Shown: piece by piece, positions 24,261 through 35,824 of the stretch
Layout: each line of letters begins with the position of its first letter
Numbering within the stretch: position 1 is the stretch's first letter
Origin: Paracoccus salsus
GTDB lineage: Bacteria > Pseudomonadota > Alphaproteobacteria > Rhodobacterales > Rhodobacteraceae
Length of the DNA stretch: 64,000 bases
Direction of reading: 5' to 3'
Assembly (NCBI RefSeq): GCF_021556615.1
Contig: NZ_JAKGGD010000005.1
Location: 124,001-188,000 of the forward strand
The notes under the pieces: generated by a model
Database searches by the model: none
Told to the model about the DNA's origin: nothing
Seen by the model: the letters and a program-made list of their open reading frames with translations, nothing else
Position numbers and translations under genes: made by a program

Positions 24261-24332
24261 ACAGCGGCATGATGCAGGCCGAAAAATACCGCGAAACGGC
24301 CCTGTAAGACCAGCAATCCTAGAACATTCACG

Positions 24333-24373
24333 ACCGGGCGCGAGCACTTCGCTGGCGCCCGGTCTTTCTTTTT
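24333..24373 (+). terminator. intrinsic terminator of rpsT
   Basis: A perfect nine-base-pair stem ACCGGGCGC / GCGCCCGGT (24333-24341 and 24355-24363) encloses a 13-base loop and is followed directly by CTTTCTTTTT. Confidence 0.9.
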
Positions 24374-24389
24374 GATCGCGCAAAAAGTG

Positions 24390-24404
24390 TTAATAAATCG
24401 TTAA
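24390..24404. promoter_or_regulatory. CtrA-type binding site upstream of dnaA
   Basis: TTAA-N7-TTAA, the alphaproteobacterial CtrA consensus core (usually TTAA-N7-TTAAC; here the last base is T), lies in the AT-rich segment between rpsT and dnaA. In Caulobacter, CtrA binds such sites in the origin and at cell-cycle promoters. In Rhodobacteraceae CtrA mainly controls motility and gene transfer agents, so the role here is uncertain. Confidence 0.45.
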
Positions 24405-24823
24405 TTTTCAAGGCGTTCATGTTTTTTTACTTGAGAGTCAAAGGCCTCGCAGATTCGATTTGGCAAAGGCTCTGTCAAGCGCATAGTTCGGTTGCGCGGC
24501 GCTGTCCGCTATTGCTAATTTCACGATGCGATTCACGTCGCTTTGGGGGACAGGCCAGCACCGATCCGCGGATCCATTCGGAACCACGACTGGGGCAAGG
24601 CCAGGCGACGAAGCAGAGCACGCTCTCTTCTGCCCTCGGATTCTGCGGATTCCGGCTGCCACTGGATTCCGTTGGACCCGTGTCTAACGTTCTGAACGGG
24701 CCGACGCCCACGCATGCGACCATCTCGGCCGCAACGGCGTTCTGTTGGCTGTTCGAATCCCAAGGCGTGCGGATTCTGTCCCGCCGAATATCGGCGGGGC
24801 CGGGACAGGACAAATAGGGCTGG

Positions 24824-26221
24824 ATGATGGACAATATCTGGGGGCAGGCGTGCGCGGAGCTGGAAAAGAGTGTCGGACCGAACAACTTCAATCACTGGAT
24901 CAAACCGCTGCGCCTGACGGCACTGAAAGACGGCGTGGCGCATTTCGCCAGCCCGACGCGCTTCGTATCCGACTGGGTATATCGACACTTCGCCGATGAC
25001 ATCCTGGCGCAATTGAACAAGCTTGGTCCCGGGATCGATCGTCTGCGTTTCGAGGTGATCCCCCAGCAGGCTCCCGCTGGGGCGCGCAGCCGGGCCACGG
25101 TGGAGGCGGCGCAGCAGCCCGGCGCACAGGCCTCGTCGTCCGATCCGGCCCCGGTCACCGCTCGGGCGACCCGCAAGGCCGAGCTTTGCGCGCCGCTGGA
25201 CCCGCGCTTCACCTTCGGGAATTTCGTCGTCGGCAAGCCCAACGAACTGGCCCACGCCGCCGCGCGCCGCGTGGCCGAAGGCGGGCCGGTGGGTTTCAAT
25301 CCGCTGTTCCTCTATGGCGGCGTGGGCCTGGGAAAGACACACCTGATGCACGCCATCGCGCATGACTATCAAAGCCGGCACCCCAGCGCCCAGGTTCTGT
25401 ACCTGTCGGCCGAACAGTTCATGTACCGCTTCGTTCAGGCGCTGCGCGAAAGCACGATCATGGACTTCAAGGGCATGTTCCGGAACGTGAACATGCTGAT
25501 GGTCGATGACGTCCAGTTCATCGCCGGCAAGGACAGCACCCAGGAAGAATTCTTCCATACGTTCAATGCCCTTGTCGATCAGGGCAAGCAGATCGTGATT
25601 TCCGCCGACCGCGCCCCGGCCGAGATCAAGGGACTCGAGGAGCGGATCAAGTCGCGCCTCAGCTGCGGCCTGATCGTGGACCTGCATCCGACCACCTACG
25701 AGTTGCGCCTTGGCATCCTGCAGTCAAAGACCGAGACGTTCCGAAAGCAGAACCCCGATGTCCGGATCGGCGATGGCGTGCTGGAATTCCTGGCCCACCG
25801 TATCACCACCAACGTGCGCGTGCTGGAAGGTGCCCTGCAGCGGCTGTTTGCCCATGCCAGCCTGCTGCGGCGCGAGATTACGCTGGAAGTCGCGCAGGAA
25901 TGTCTGGCCGACATCCTGCGCACCAACGACCGCAAGATCAGCATCGACGACATCCAGCGCAAGGTGGCCGAGCATTACAACATCCGCCTCTCGGACATGA
26001 TCGGTCCAAAGCGGTCGCGCAATGTCGCCAGGCCGCGGCAGATCGCGATGTATCTCTCCAAGCAGCTGACCAGCCGCAGCCTGCCCGATATCGGTCGCCG
26101 CTTTGGCGGGCGCGACCACACCACGATCATGCACGGCGTCCGCAAGATCGAGGAGCTGTCCGCCGGCGACCACGGTCTGGCCGAGGACATCGGCATGCTG
26201 AAGCGGCTTCTGGAAGCCTGA
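24824..26221 (+). CDS. dnaA: chromosomal replication initiator DnaA
   Basis: The 465-residue initiator has domain I (WGQACAELEKSVGPNNFNHW), a variable Ala/Gln/Ser linker (about 85-125), the AAA+ domain with Walker A YGGVGLGKTHLMHA, Walker B MLMVDDVQFIAGK and the arginine-finger region GLEERIKSRLSCGL, and the DNA-binding domain IV with the signature FGGRDHTTIMHGVRKIEEL. Two adjacent ATG codons could serve as start. It begins the dnaA-dnaN-recF-gyrB block that marks the replication-origin region. Confidence 0.98.
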   Translation: MMDNIWGQACAELEKSVGPNNFNHWIKPLRLTALKDGVAHFASPTRFVSDWVYRHFADDILAQLNKLGPGIDRLRFEVIPQQAPAGARSRATVEAAQQPGAQASSSDPAPVTARATRKAELCAPLDPRFTFGNFVVGKPNELAHAAARRVAEGGPVGFNPLFLYGGVGLGKTHLMHAIAHDYQSRHPSAQVLYLSAEQFMYRFVQALRESTIMDFKGMFRNVNMLMVDDVQFIAGKDSTQEEFFHTFNALVDQGKQIVISADRAPAEIKGLEERIKSRLSCGLIVDLHPTTYELRLGILQSKTETFRKQNPDVRIGDGVLEFLAHRITTNVRVLEGALQRLFAHASLLRREITLEVAQECLADILRTNDRKISIDDIQRKVAEHYNIRLSDMIGPKRSRNVARPRQIAMYLSKQLTSRSLPDIGRRFGGRDHTTIMHGVRKIEELSAGDHGLAEDIGMLKRLLEA

Positions 26222-26243
26222 ATCCGGTTCCTGAATGAAATCC

Positions 26244-26271
26244 TTGTGACCGCCCATCCGGGCGGTTACAA
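26244..26271 (+). other. strong hairpin between dnaA and dnaN
   Basis: TTGTGACCGCCC and GGGCGGTTACAA form a 12-base-pair stem with one G-T pair around a four-base loop. No T-tract follows, so a classical intrinsic terminator is unlikely. It may limit readthrough or protect mRNA ends between dnaA and dnaN. Confidence 0.55.
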
Positions 26272-26318
26272 ATCAGGTCCGACGCACGGGCCGATGGCCA
26301 CAGGGACAGGGAAAAGCG

Positions 26319-27437
26319 ATGAAATTCTCGATCGAACGCGCCGTTCTGGTCAAAGCCGTTTCGCAAGCCCAATCGGTCGTCGAACGCCGCAACACCATTC
26401 CGATCCTTGCCAATGTGCTGATCGAGGCGACAGCCGACCTCGTCAGCTTCCGCGCGACCGATCTGGACACCGAGGTGGTGGATCGTGCGCCCGCGCAGGT
26501 AGAGCGCACCGGCGCAACCACCGTCAGCGCCGTGATGCTGAACGAGATCGCCCGCAAGCTGCCCGACGGCGCCCTGGTCGCGATCACCTCGGACGATGCA
26601 ACGGGTCGTCTGTCGGTTCAGGCCGGTCGGTCCAGCTTCAACCTGGCCACCTTGCCCCGCGAGGATTTTCCGGTCATGGCCTCGTCCGAATACAGCGTCA
26701 ATTTCACGGCCCCGGCGGCGATGCTGCGCCGCCTGTTCGACAAGTCGAAATTCGCCATTTCGACGGAAGAGACCCGCTATTACCTGAACGGTGTCTACAT
26801 GCATGTGGCCCAGTCCGACGACGGCCCGTCCCTGCGCTGCGTCGCGACGGACGGCCACCGGCTGGCCCGCATCGACGCGCCGCTGCCCGAGGGCGCCGCC
26901 GACATGCCCGGCGTGATCGTGCCGCGCAAGACCGTCGCCGAACTGCGCAAGCTGCTGGATGATGACGAAGCTGAAATCGCGGTCTCGATCAGCGAAACCA
27001 AGGTGCGCTTCGCGACACCGACGATCACCCTGACCTCGAAGGTGATCGACGGCACCTTCCCCGATTACAGCCGCGTGATCCCGGTGAACAACACACGCAA
27101 GCTGGAAGTCGACGCCAGCGATTTCGCCCGCGCGGTCGATCGCGTCGCGACCGTCAGCAGCGAACGGTCTCGCGCGGTCAAGCTGGCGCTTGAGGCGGAC
27201 CGCCTGATCCTGTCGGTCAACGCCCCCGATGCGGGCGCCGCCGAGGAGGAACTGATTGTCGCCTACGCCGACGAGCCGCTGGAAATCGGGTTCAACGCCA
27301 AATACCTGCAGGAGATCGCCAGCCAGGTGGACCGTGACAATGCGGTGTTCATGTTCAACGGCTCGGGCGATGCTGCCCTGATCCGCGAAGGCAGCGATAC
27401 CAGCGCGGTCTATGTCGTCATGCCGATGCGCGTGTGA
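26319..27437 (+). CDS. dnaN: DNA polymerase III beta subunit (sliding clamp)
   Basis: The 372-residue protein has the three-domain clamp pattern: MKFSIERAVLVKAVSQAQSV, then RNTIPILANVLIEA, domain 2 with FAISTEETRYYLNGVYMH and RCVATDGHRLA, domain 3 ending in AVYVVMPMRV, the usual C-terminal MPMR motif. It encircles DNA and tethers polymerase III. The stop overlaps the recF GTG start (GTGA), giving translational coupling. Confidence 0.98.
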   Translation: MKFSIERAVLVKAVSQAQSVVERRNTIPILANVLIEATADLVSFRATDLDTEVVDRAPAQVERTGATTVSAVMLNEIARKLPDGALVAITSDDATGRLSVQAGRSSFNLATLPREDFPVMASSEYSVNFTAPAAMLRRLFDKSKFAISTEETRYYLNGVYMHVAQSDDGPSLRCVATDGHRLARIDAPLPEGAADMPGVIVPRKTVAELRKLLDDDEAEIAVSISETKVRFATPTITLTSKVIDGTFPDYSRVIPVNNTRKLEVDASDFARAVDRVATVSSERSRAVKLALEADRLILSVNAPDAGAAEEELIVAYADEPLEIGFNAKYLQEIASQVDRDNAVFMFNGSGDAALIREGSDTSAVYVVMPMRV

Positions 27438-28513
27438 CCCTGACGCGGATTTCGCTGGCGCAATTCCGGTCCTGGCCGCGACTGGATCTGGAACTGGACC
27501 GGCGGCCGCTGGCGATCTTCGGGCCGAACGGGTCCGGCAAGACCAATATCCTCGAAGCCGTGTCGATGCTGGCGCCGGGTCGCGGTCTGCGCGGAGCCGG
27601 TGCCCCGGAACAGGCGCGACAGGGCAAGGACAGCGGCTGGCGCATCCGCGCGCAGATCGGCGATCGGCAGGTCGAGACGGCGGCGCCCCCCGGACAGACG
27701 CGGGCTGTGACGATCGACGAGAAGCAGATGCCGCAGACCGCGCTGGGGCGCATGATCCGGATCGTCTGGCTGGTCCCGGCCATGGACCGGCTGTGGACCG
27801 ACCCGCCCGAGGCGCGACGTCGCTTTCTGGACCGCGTGACGCTGAGCCTGTTTCCCGACCATGCCGAATTGTCGCTGAGCTATGACAAGGCCATGCGCGA
27901 ACGGAACCGGCTGCTGAAGGATCAGGTTGGCGATGCCGGCTGGTATCGCGCGCTCGAGGCGCGCATGGCCGAGACCGGCGCGGCCCTGACCCGGAACCGC
28001 CAGCAGGCCCTGGTCGCGATCATGTCCGCGCAGGACGCGGTGGCGACCGGCTTTCCCGCCGCAAGCCTGACGCTTCTGCCGGGCGAGGGGCAGGCCTGCG
28101 ACACTGATCCGTCCAGCATCGCCGCGCGGCTTGACACCATGCGGCCGCGCGACCTGGCGGCAGGGCGCAGCCTGTCCGGCCCCCATCGAGCCGATCTGGG
28201 CGCGAGCTGGGGTCCACAGGACATGCCGGCCGCGCTGTCTTCGACCGGCGAGCAGAAGGCGCTGCTGCTGTCGCTGATGCTGGCCAATGCTCGTGCGCTT
28301 GCCGACCAGCCGGTGGTCCTGCTGCTGGACGAGGTCGCGGCGCATCTGGATTCCGACCGGCGCGCGGCGCTTTATGACCAGATCTGCGCCCTGCCGGCGC
28401 AGTCCCTTCTGACCGGAACGGGTTCAGAACTGTTCGACGCCTTCGGTCCGCGTGCGCGCCGACTGGCCATCACCAGGCATGACGGCGCATCGCGCGTGCA
28501 GGAGGCCGCGTGA
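27434..28513 (+). CDS. recF: RecF recombination and repair protein
   Basis: The 359-residue SMC-like ATPase has Walker A FGPNGSGKTNILEAVSML, a signature region LSGPHRADLGASW and Walker B VVLLLDEVAAHLD. It loads RecA at gaps with RecO and RecR. The GTG start overlaps the dnaN stop, and the gene's own stop overlaps the next GTG. Length fits the family. Confidence 0.95.
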   Translation: MTLTRISLAQFRSWPRLDLELDRRPLAIFGPNGSGKTNILEAVSMLAPGRGLRGAGAPEQARQGKDSGWRIRAQIGDRQVETAAPPGQTRAVTIDEKQMPQTALGRMIRIVWLVPAMDRLWTDPPEARRRFLDRVTLSLFPDHAELSLSYDKAMRERNRLLKDQVGDAGWYRALEARMAETGAALTRNRQQALVAIMSAQDAVATGFPAASLTLLPGEGQACDTDPSSIAARLDTMRPRDLAAGRSLSGPHRADLGASWGPQDMPAALSSTGEQKALLLSLMLANARALADQPVVLLLDEVAAHLDSDRRAALYDQICALPAQSLLTGTGSELFDAFGPRARRLAITRHDGASRVQEAA

Positions 28514-29145
28514 CGCTGACCCCGGAATCGATCTGGCTTTACGCGGGCGCGATGGTCGCGATCTGGCTGACCCCCGGTCCGGTCTGGGTGGCGATCATGG
28601 CGCGCGCCATGGCGACGGGGTTCCGGGGCGTCTGGCCGCTGTCGCTTGGCGTGGCGATCGGAGACATGCTCTGGCCGCTGATCGCGATCTTCGGGCTGGC
28701 GGTGGTCGTCGCCCAGAATGACGTCCTGATGGTCGGGTTGCGCTGGGTGGCCTCGGTCGTGTTCGTCGGCATGGGCCTCGCGCTGCTGCGTCAGGCCGCC
28801 CGGCCGGTCGAACGTGACGCGCGGCTGACGCAGCGCGGGCGATGGGCGGGGTTTTCGGCCGGCTTGCTGGCGATCACCGGGAACCCCAAGGCGGCGCTTT
28901 TCTATGTCGGCGTGCTGCCGGGTTTTTTCGATGTGGCGCGGATCACCGCCGCCGACGTGGCGGTGATCGTCGCCATGTCGACCGCGATCCCGTTCCTGCT
29001 GAACCTGGCGATGGGCGGGGCGGTGGCCGCGGCACGGGCGAGGCTGGCGACACCCACAGGGTTGCGAAGGCTGAACCTGCTTTCGGGCGGGCTGCTGATC
29101 CTTGTCGGCTGCGCCATCGCGATGGGCCAGTTGCTGGCCGGCTAG
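28510..29145 (+). CDS. LysE/RhtB-family translocator
   Basis: The 211-residue integral membrane protein has about six helices and the LysE-family N-terminal pattern WLTPGPVWVAIMARAMATGFR and later GLLAITGNPKAALFYVGVLP. Members export amino acids or related small molecules; the substrate here is not predictable. It starts with GTG overlapping the recF stop, so it is coupled to a replication gene with which it has no obvious link, and lies 217 bp before gyrB. Confidence 0.9.
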   Translation: MTLTPESIWLYAGAMVAIWLTPGPVWVAIMARAMATGFRGVWPLSLGVAIGDMLWPLIAIFGLAVVVAQNDVLMVGLRWVASVVFVGMGLALLRQAARPVERDARLTQRGRWAGFSAGLLAITGNPKAALFYVGVLPGFFDVARITAADVAVIVAMSTAIPFLLNLAMGGAVAAARARLATPTGLRRLNLLSGGLLILVGCAIAMGQLLAG

Positions 29146-29347
29146 AGAAGGCCTTCGGCTGGCCCCCGCGATCGCGCCGCTGTCGATCGGGAAGCCCATC
29201 GCGCGGTTCAAGGCCTCTCTCGCACAAGATCCCGGATCGCGTCAGGGCGGCGCGGAACGAAAACCGGCTGACGCACGAAAAGGCGGGAAAAAGCATGTGT
29301 TTGCCGTGACTTTGCTGCGGCAAGCGCATATATCGTGATCAGAATGA

Positions 29348-31801
<2,454 letters not shown>

Positions 31802-31985
31802 ACAGGCGGCGCGCGGGTTTGTGGTAAAACTGCCGCGACCCGGGCAAGATTTTGTCCAATTACGCGCGATCTTGTGGCATTAAGATTGTGTTCCCACATC
31901 GTTGGGAACTATCCGTCGAGATCAATTGGCAACCCGCGATCAACCGGGAAGCACTCAGGATTGTGTCAGGACCGAGGATCTGAAA

Positions 31986-32747
31986 ATGGCTAGCAAGTTC
32001 ACCGTTTCCGCCTGCGCGACGATTGCGCTGTTCGTCGCTTCGGGCTCGACCCTGGCGGGCGGCTACATCGCCCCGACGACCGAATCGCCGCTTATCCCGC
32101 CGGTTGCGGTTCCTGTCCCTGCCAGCGACTGGGCAGGCGCTTATCTGGGCGGCTCGATCGGATACGCCTTCGGCAGCGACGACACCGTCGGCTATGATTT
32201 CCTGGAAGCCGGGGAACTGGTCGGCAGCGTCAGCGATGTTGCGCAGGTCGATGTCAAGGGCGTGAATGCCGGCCTTCATGCCGGCTACAGGTGGCAGCGC
32301 AACAGCTGGGTCTTTGGTCCCGAATTGTGGGTCGAGGCCGGCAGCATCGATGCGACCGACAGTTTCTCTTTTGACGATGATGGCGAGACCATCACCGGCA
32401 CCGTCGAATCGTCCGTGAACTATATTGTCGGGCTTCAGATGAAGACCGGCTACGTGGTGAACCCGGAAACGCTGGTCTATGGGACCGCCGGGCTGGTGTA
32501 CGGCGATTTCGATTACACCACCGCCGGCCCTGACGGATCCAGCACGCAAGGCTATGATGCGAACGGCTACTCGGTTGGACTTGGCGTCGAACGCAAGCTG
32601 AACGCGCGCACGTCCGTCTTCGCCGAATGGCAGTATCGCAATTTCGGCAAGACCGATGTCAGCTTCCCCGACGGCGCAGACTCACTGGTGACCCGCGCGA
32701 CGCCCGAGCATCACAACATCAAGCTGGGCGTAAACTTCGCGTTCTGA
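31986..32747 (+). CDS. outer-membrane beta-barrel protein (Omp25/OmpA-like)
   Basis: The 253-residue protein has a signal peptide (about residues 1-23, MASKFTVSACATIALFVASGSTLAGG), a short Pro-rich linker, and an eight-strand-type barrel (DWAGAYLGGSIGYAFG, VNAGLHAGYRWQRNSWVFG, YIVGLQMKTGYVVN, YSVGLGVERKLNAR). It ends in the aromatic C-terminal signature KLGVNFAF used for outer-membrane insertion. It resembles alphaproteobacterial Omp25/31-type porin-family proteins. The upstream 184 bp are relatively AT-rich and probably contain its promoter; a strong hairpin terminator follows the stop. Confidence 0.85.
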   Translation: MASKFTVSACATIALFVASGSTLAGGYIAPTTESPLIPPVAVPVPASDWAGAYLGGSIGYAFGSDDTVGYDFLEAGELVGSVSDVAQVDVKGVNAGLHAGYRWQRNSWVFGPELWVEAGSIDATDSFSFDDDGETITGTVESSVNYIVGLQMKTGYVVNPETLVYGTAGLVYGDFDYTTAGPDGSSTQGYDANGYSVGLGVERKLNARTSVFAEWQYRNFGKTDVSFPDGADSLVTRATPEHHNIKLGVNFAF

Positions 32748-32756
32748 GCCGAACGG

Positions 32757-33449
32757 CTAACGCGATCTGAAGGGTCGGAACCTGGCGGTTCCGGCCCTTC
32801 TTGCTGCCGGCTCGACAGGCACCGGCATGGCGCGCGTTCCGCAGCTTATCGCCAGCCCGGTCGGCACAAGCGCACGCAGCGCCGGATCGTCGATCGCGAG
32901 TCCTCCGGTATAGGCCCCGAAGGCCGGCAGGATCAGATGTCGTTCTCCGACCAGGAAACAGCGCCGCCGCTGTCCTGCAAGCCGGATGCACGGGTGGAAA
33001 TGGCCCGAAACATCCGGTGCCTCGCCAGCCTCGTGCCGCAACGTCAGACCGTCGCGCAGTTCCGCAAGCGCAGTCCCCGGAAGTCGCGCGCAGACCGGCG
33101 CGGGGTCGTGATTGCCGCGGATCCACAGCCATGTGCGCCCCGCGGCCATGTCGTGCAGCCGCGCGCAGACCTGATCGGGCAGCATCCGGCCCGCCGCGTC
33201 GTCATCGAAACCGTCACCCAGGCTGACGACGCATCGAGGTTCGGTTTCCGCGATCTCGGCCTGCAACCGATCCAGCGTGGCCTCGATCTCATAGGGCGGA
33301 AGCAGCGCTCCGCCCCGTCTGGCGATCCGCTCGGACTTGCCCAGATGCAGGTCGGCGACGATCAGCCAGCGCCGCGCGGGCCAGAACAGCGCACCTGACG
33401 CGCGGGCCTGAAGGCGCTGCCGGTCGAAATCGAACGCATGGGATGTCAC
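32757..33449 (-). CDS. pdeM: ligase-associated DNA damage response endonuclease PdeM
   Basis: The 230-residue calcineurin-like metallophosphoesterase shows the motif set DLHLGKSERIARRGG, SLGDGFDD, IRGNHDPAP and GHFHP. PdeM is known as the fourth gene of the ligase-associated repair operon. Its ATG overlaps the helicase stop by four bases. The C-terminal 30 residues are Arg/Pro-rich and coincide with the hairpin that ends the convergent outer-membrane protein gene. Confidence 0.9.
   Translation of the reverse strand: MTSHAFDFDRQRLQARASGALFWPARRWLIVADLHLGKSERIARRGGALLPPYEIEATLDRLQAEIAETEPRCVVSLGDGFDDDAAGRMLPDQVCARLHDMAAGRTWLWIRGNHDPAPVCARLPGTALAELRDGLTLRHEAGEAPDVSGHFHPCIRLAGQRRRCFLVGERHLILPAFGAYTGGLAIDDPALRALVPTGLAISCGTRAMPVPVEPAARRAGTARFRPFRSR
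32770..32799 (+). terminator. hairpin terminator after the outer-membrane protein gene
   Basis: AAGGGTCGGAACC and GGTTCCGGCCCTT form a 13-base-pair stem (one T-G pair) around a TGGC loop, 22 bp after the stop codon. The T-tract is weak (CTTGCT). The structure lies within the 3' end of the convergent pdeM gene. Confidence 0.65.
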
Positions 33450-35824
33450 GCCAGCCCTGCCTCTGCCATCAGTGCCGCCGCCTCCGCTTCGGCCAGTCTC
33501 TCGCGCCCCTGACCCGCGATCGGAACGCGACCGACCTCCAGCAGCAGAGGCGCGGCCAAAGGCGTGACCCGATCCAGCATCCGGTGGTCATGGCGCGGCG
33601 AGCGGTCCAGCATGTCCTCGATCCGGTCGAAATCCACAAGCCCCCGGCGCGCCTCATCGGCGGTGATCCGCAGCAGCAGGTGATCGGGATCATATCTGCG
33701 CAAGGTGTCATAGAGGATGTCGCTGGAAAACGTCGCCTGCTTGCCCGATTTGCGCTGCCCGGGCAGGTTGCGCTGGATCAGCCCGGCGATGGTCGCGACA
33801 TTGCGAAAGGTCCGCTTCATCACGGCGTTGCTTGCCAGCCAGTCGCCCAGCCCGTCGCGAAGCGCGTGGCGGTTCAGCAGCGCGGCGGGGTCGGTGACCG
33901 GGTCCAGCGACCAGATCAGCAGCGCATAATCGGTGGACAGGAACCCCAGCGGCCCCAGACCGGCCTCTTCCATCCTGCGCGTCATCAGCAGGCCAAGCGT
34001 CTGCAGGGCGTTGCGCCCGGCAAATCCATACAGCGCGAAATGCCAGCGGCCCCTATGGGCAAAGCTTTCGCTGACAAGCACGCCGGCGCGGGGCAGGCTG
34101 CTGATCTCGGCCTGAAGCGCCAGCCAGTCGCGGGTATCGGCGGGAAGGACGCAGTGTCGTGCCGCGTCCCCGATCAACGCCTGCACACGCTGGCTGAGCT
34201 GTGTCGAGGTCGCCAGCTTGACCCCGGAAAACACCGCGATCTTGGGCTGGCGGGCGGGCTGTCTGGTGACTTCGACAACCATCTCGCGCAGCCCTTCATA
34301 GCGCACGGTCTGCCCACCGATCAGGAACGTATCACCCGGTTCAAGACTTGCGGCGAAGGCTTCCTCGACCTCGCCCAGAGCCGCCCCTCCGCGCCCGCGA
34401 AAGCGCACCTTCAGCATCTCGGCCTCGACGATGGTTCCGACATTCATCCGCAGATCGCGCGCCGCGCGCGGATCGCGCAGCCGCCACATCCCGTCGCGCA
34501 GCATCAGCCGCTGCCAGCGGTCGTAGGCGCGCAGCGCGTAGCCGCCGCTTGCCGCGAAATCCAGGCAGGCGTCGAAATCAGCGCGCGTCAGCAGGCGATA
34601 GGGACCGGCATTGCGGACCTCGTGAAACAGCAGGTCGGCGTCGAAAGGCCCGGCGCAGGCCGTCAGCAGGATATGCTGGCACAGCACATCCAGCGGCCCA
34701 GGACCGCGCGGATCGCCATCCAGATCGCGGGCGCGGACCGCCTCCAGCGCCGCCACGCATTCCATGACCTCGAAGCGGTTCGCAGGAACGATCCGGGCGC
34801 GCGAGGGGGCGCTGTAGCGATGGTTCGCCCGTCCGATCCGCTGCACCAGCCGCTTGACGTTCTTGGGCGCGCCGACCTGGATGACCAGATCGACCGCGCC
34901 CCAGTCGATGCCAAGATCGAGGCTGCCGGTCGCCACGACGGCCCGCAACTGGCCGGCCGCCATCGCCGCCTCGACCTTCTGGCGGGCCTCGCGCGCAAGG
35001 CTGCCGTGATGCAGGCCGATCGGAAGATTGTCCTCGTTCGCGGCCCAGAGGGCCTGAAAGAACAACTCGGCCTGGGCCCGCGTGTTGATGAAGATGATCG
35101 TGGTGTTGGCCTGCCGGACCTGTTCCAGCACCTCGGGGATCGCATGATGCCCGCCGCCGCCCGCCCAGGGGGCGGGACGGGCGGTCGGAAGCATGGCGAT
35201 ATCCGGATCGGGGCCGGGATCGGCATGGATGATCGCGGCGCCGCCCATGAATTCGGCCAGCGCCTGCGGGTTCTCGACCGTCGCCGACAAGCCGGTCACG
35301 ACCAGGCCCGGGGCAAGACCGCGCAGCCGGGCCATGCACAGCATCATCTGATCGCCGCGCTTGTTCTCGGCCAGCGCATGCAGTTCATCCAGAACCACCC
35401 GCCGCAGCGCGCCAAAGATCCGGGGCGCCTGCTCGTAGGACAGCATCAGCGCCAGGCTTTCAGGCGTGGTCAGCAGGATATCGGGAGGATCGACACGTTG
35501 GCGTGCGCGCTGTGCGGCCCGGGTGTCGCCGGTCCGATCCTCGATCCGCACATCCAGACCCAGGTCGGATACCGGCCGCGCGAGATTGCGGGCGATATCC
35601 GCCGTCAGCGCCTTCAACGGGGACACATACAGCGTGTGCATGCCCTGATGCGGACCCTTCGCCAGATCGACCAGGCTGGGCAGGAATCCGGCCAGCGTCT
35701 TGCCGCCGCCGGTCGGCGCGATCAGCAGGCTGTCGGCGCCGGCCTCAAGCAGCGCGATCTGATGCGGGTGTGGCTGCCAGCCCTGGCGCGCGAACCACCG
35801 GGCGAAATCGGGCGGCAGCTTCAC
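33446..35824 (-). CDS. ligase-associated DNA damage response DEXH-box helicase (Lhr-like)
   Basis: The 792-residue SF2 helicase has motif I APTGGGKTLAGFLP, Ia YVSPLKALTADIARN, II VVLDELHALAENKRG (DELH), III TGLSATVENP, IV IIFINTRAQAELFFQAL, V VVATGSLDLGIDWGAVDLV and VI VQRIGRANHRY. An Lhr-type winged-helix and accessory core follow. It overlaps the ligase gene upstream and pdeM downstream by four bases each. It belongs to the short, ligase-associated branch of Lhr proteins; the exact DNA structure it acts on is not known from the sequence. Confidence 0.92.
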   Translation of the reverse strand: MKLPPDFARWFARQGWQPHPHQIALLEAGADSLLIAPTGGGKTLAGFLPSLVDLAKGPHQGMHTLYVSPLKALTADIARNLARPVSDLGLDVRIEDRTGDTRAAQRARQRVDPPDILLTTPESLALMLSYEQAPRIFGALRRVVLDELHALAENKRGDQMMLCMARLRGLAPGLVVTGLSATVENPQALAEFMGGAAIIHADPGPDPDIAMLPTARPAPWAGGGGHHAIPEVLEQVRQANTTIIFINTRAQAELFFQALWAANEDNLPIGLHHGSLAREARQKVEAAMAAGQLRAVVATGSLDLGIDWGAVDLVIQVGAPKNVKRLVQRIGRANHRYSAPSRARIVPANRFEVMECVAALEAVRARDLDGDPRGPGPLDVLCQHILLTACAGPFDADLLFHEVRNAGPYRLLTRADFDACLDFAASGGYALRAYDRWQRLMLRDGMWRLRDPRAARDLRMNVGTIVEAEMLKVRFRGRGGAALGEVEEAFAASLEPGDTFLIGGQTVRYEGLREMVVEVTRQPARQPKIAVFSGVKLATSTQLSQRVQALIGDAARHCVLPADTRDWLALQAEISSLPRAGVLVSESFAHRGRWHFALYGFAGRNALQTLGLLMTRRMEEAGLGPLGFLSTDYALLIWSLDPVTDPAALLNRHALRDGLGDWLASNAVMKRTFRNVATIAGLIQRNLPGQRKSGKQATFSSDILYDTLRRYDPDHLLLRITADEARRGLVDFDRIEDMLDRSPRHDHRMLDRVTPLAAPLLLEVGRVPIAGQGRERLAEAEAAALMAEAGLA

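Larger units (their letters stand above)
24261..24823. other. 563-bp gene-free stretch before dnaA
   Basis: The stretch contains the rpsT terminator, an AT-rich segment (about 24364-24430) with a CtrA-type site, and some 400 bp of ordinary composition before dnaA. It is the natural place for dnaA promoters and possibly the origin, but I find no clear cluster of DnaA boxes (TTWTNCACA): the best is TTATTAACA on the minus strand at 24388-24396, matching seven of nine. Short open frames here look spurious. Confidence 0.5.

Noticed and set aside
24388..24396. DnaA box before dnaA
   Set aside because: Only seven of nine positions match and no second good box is nearby, so I do not call an origin.
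24419..24817. 132-codon frame upstream of dnaA
   Set aside because: No domain, no ribosome site, mixed composition, and it lies in the promoter region of dnaA.
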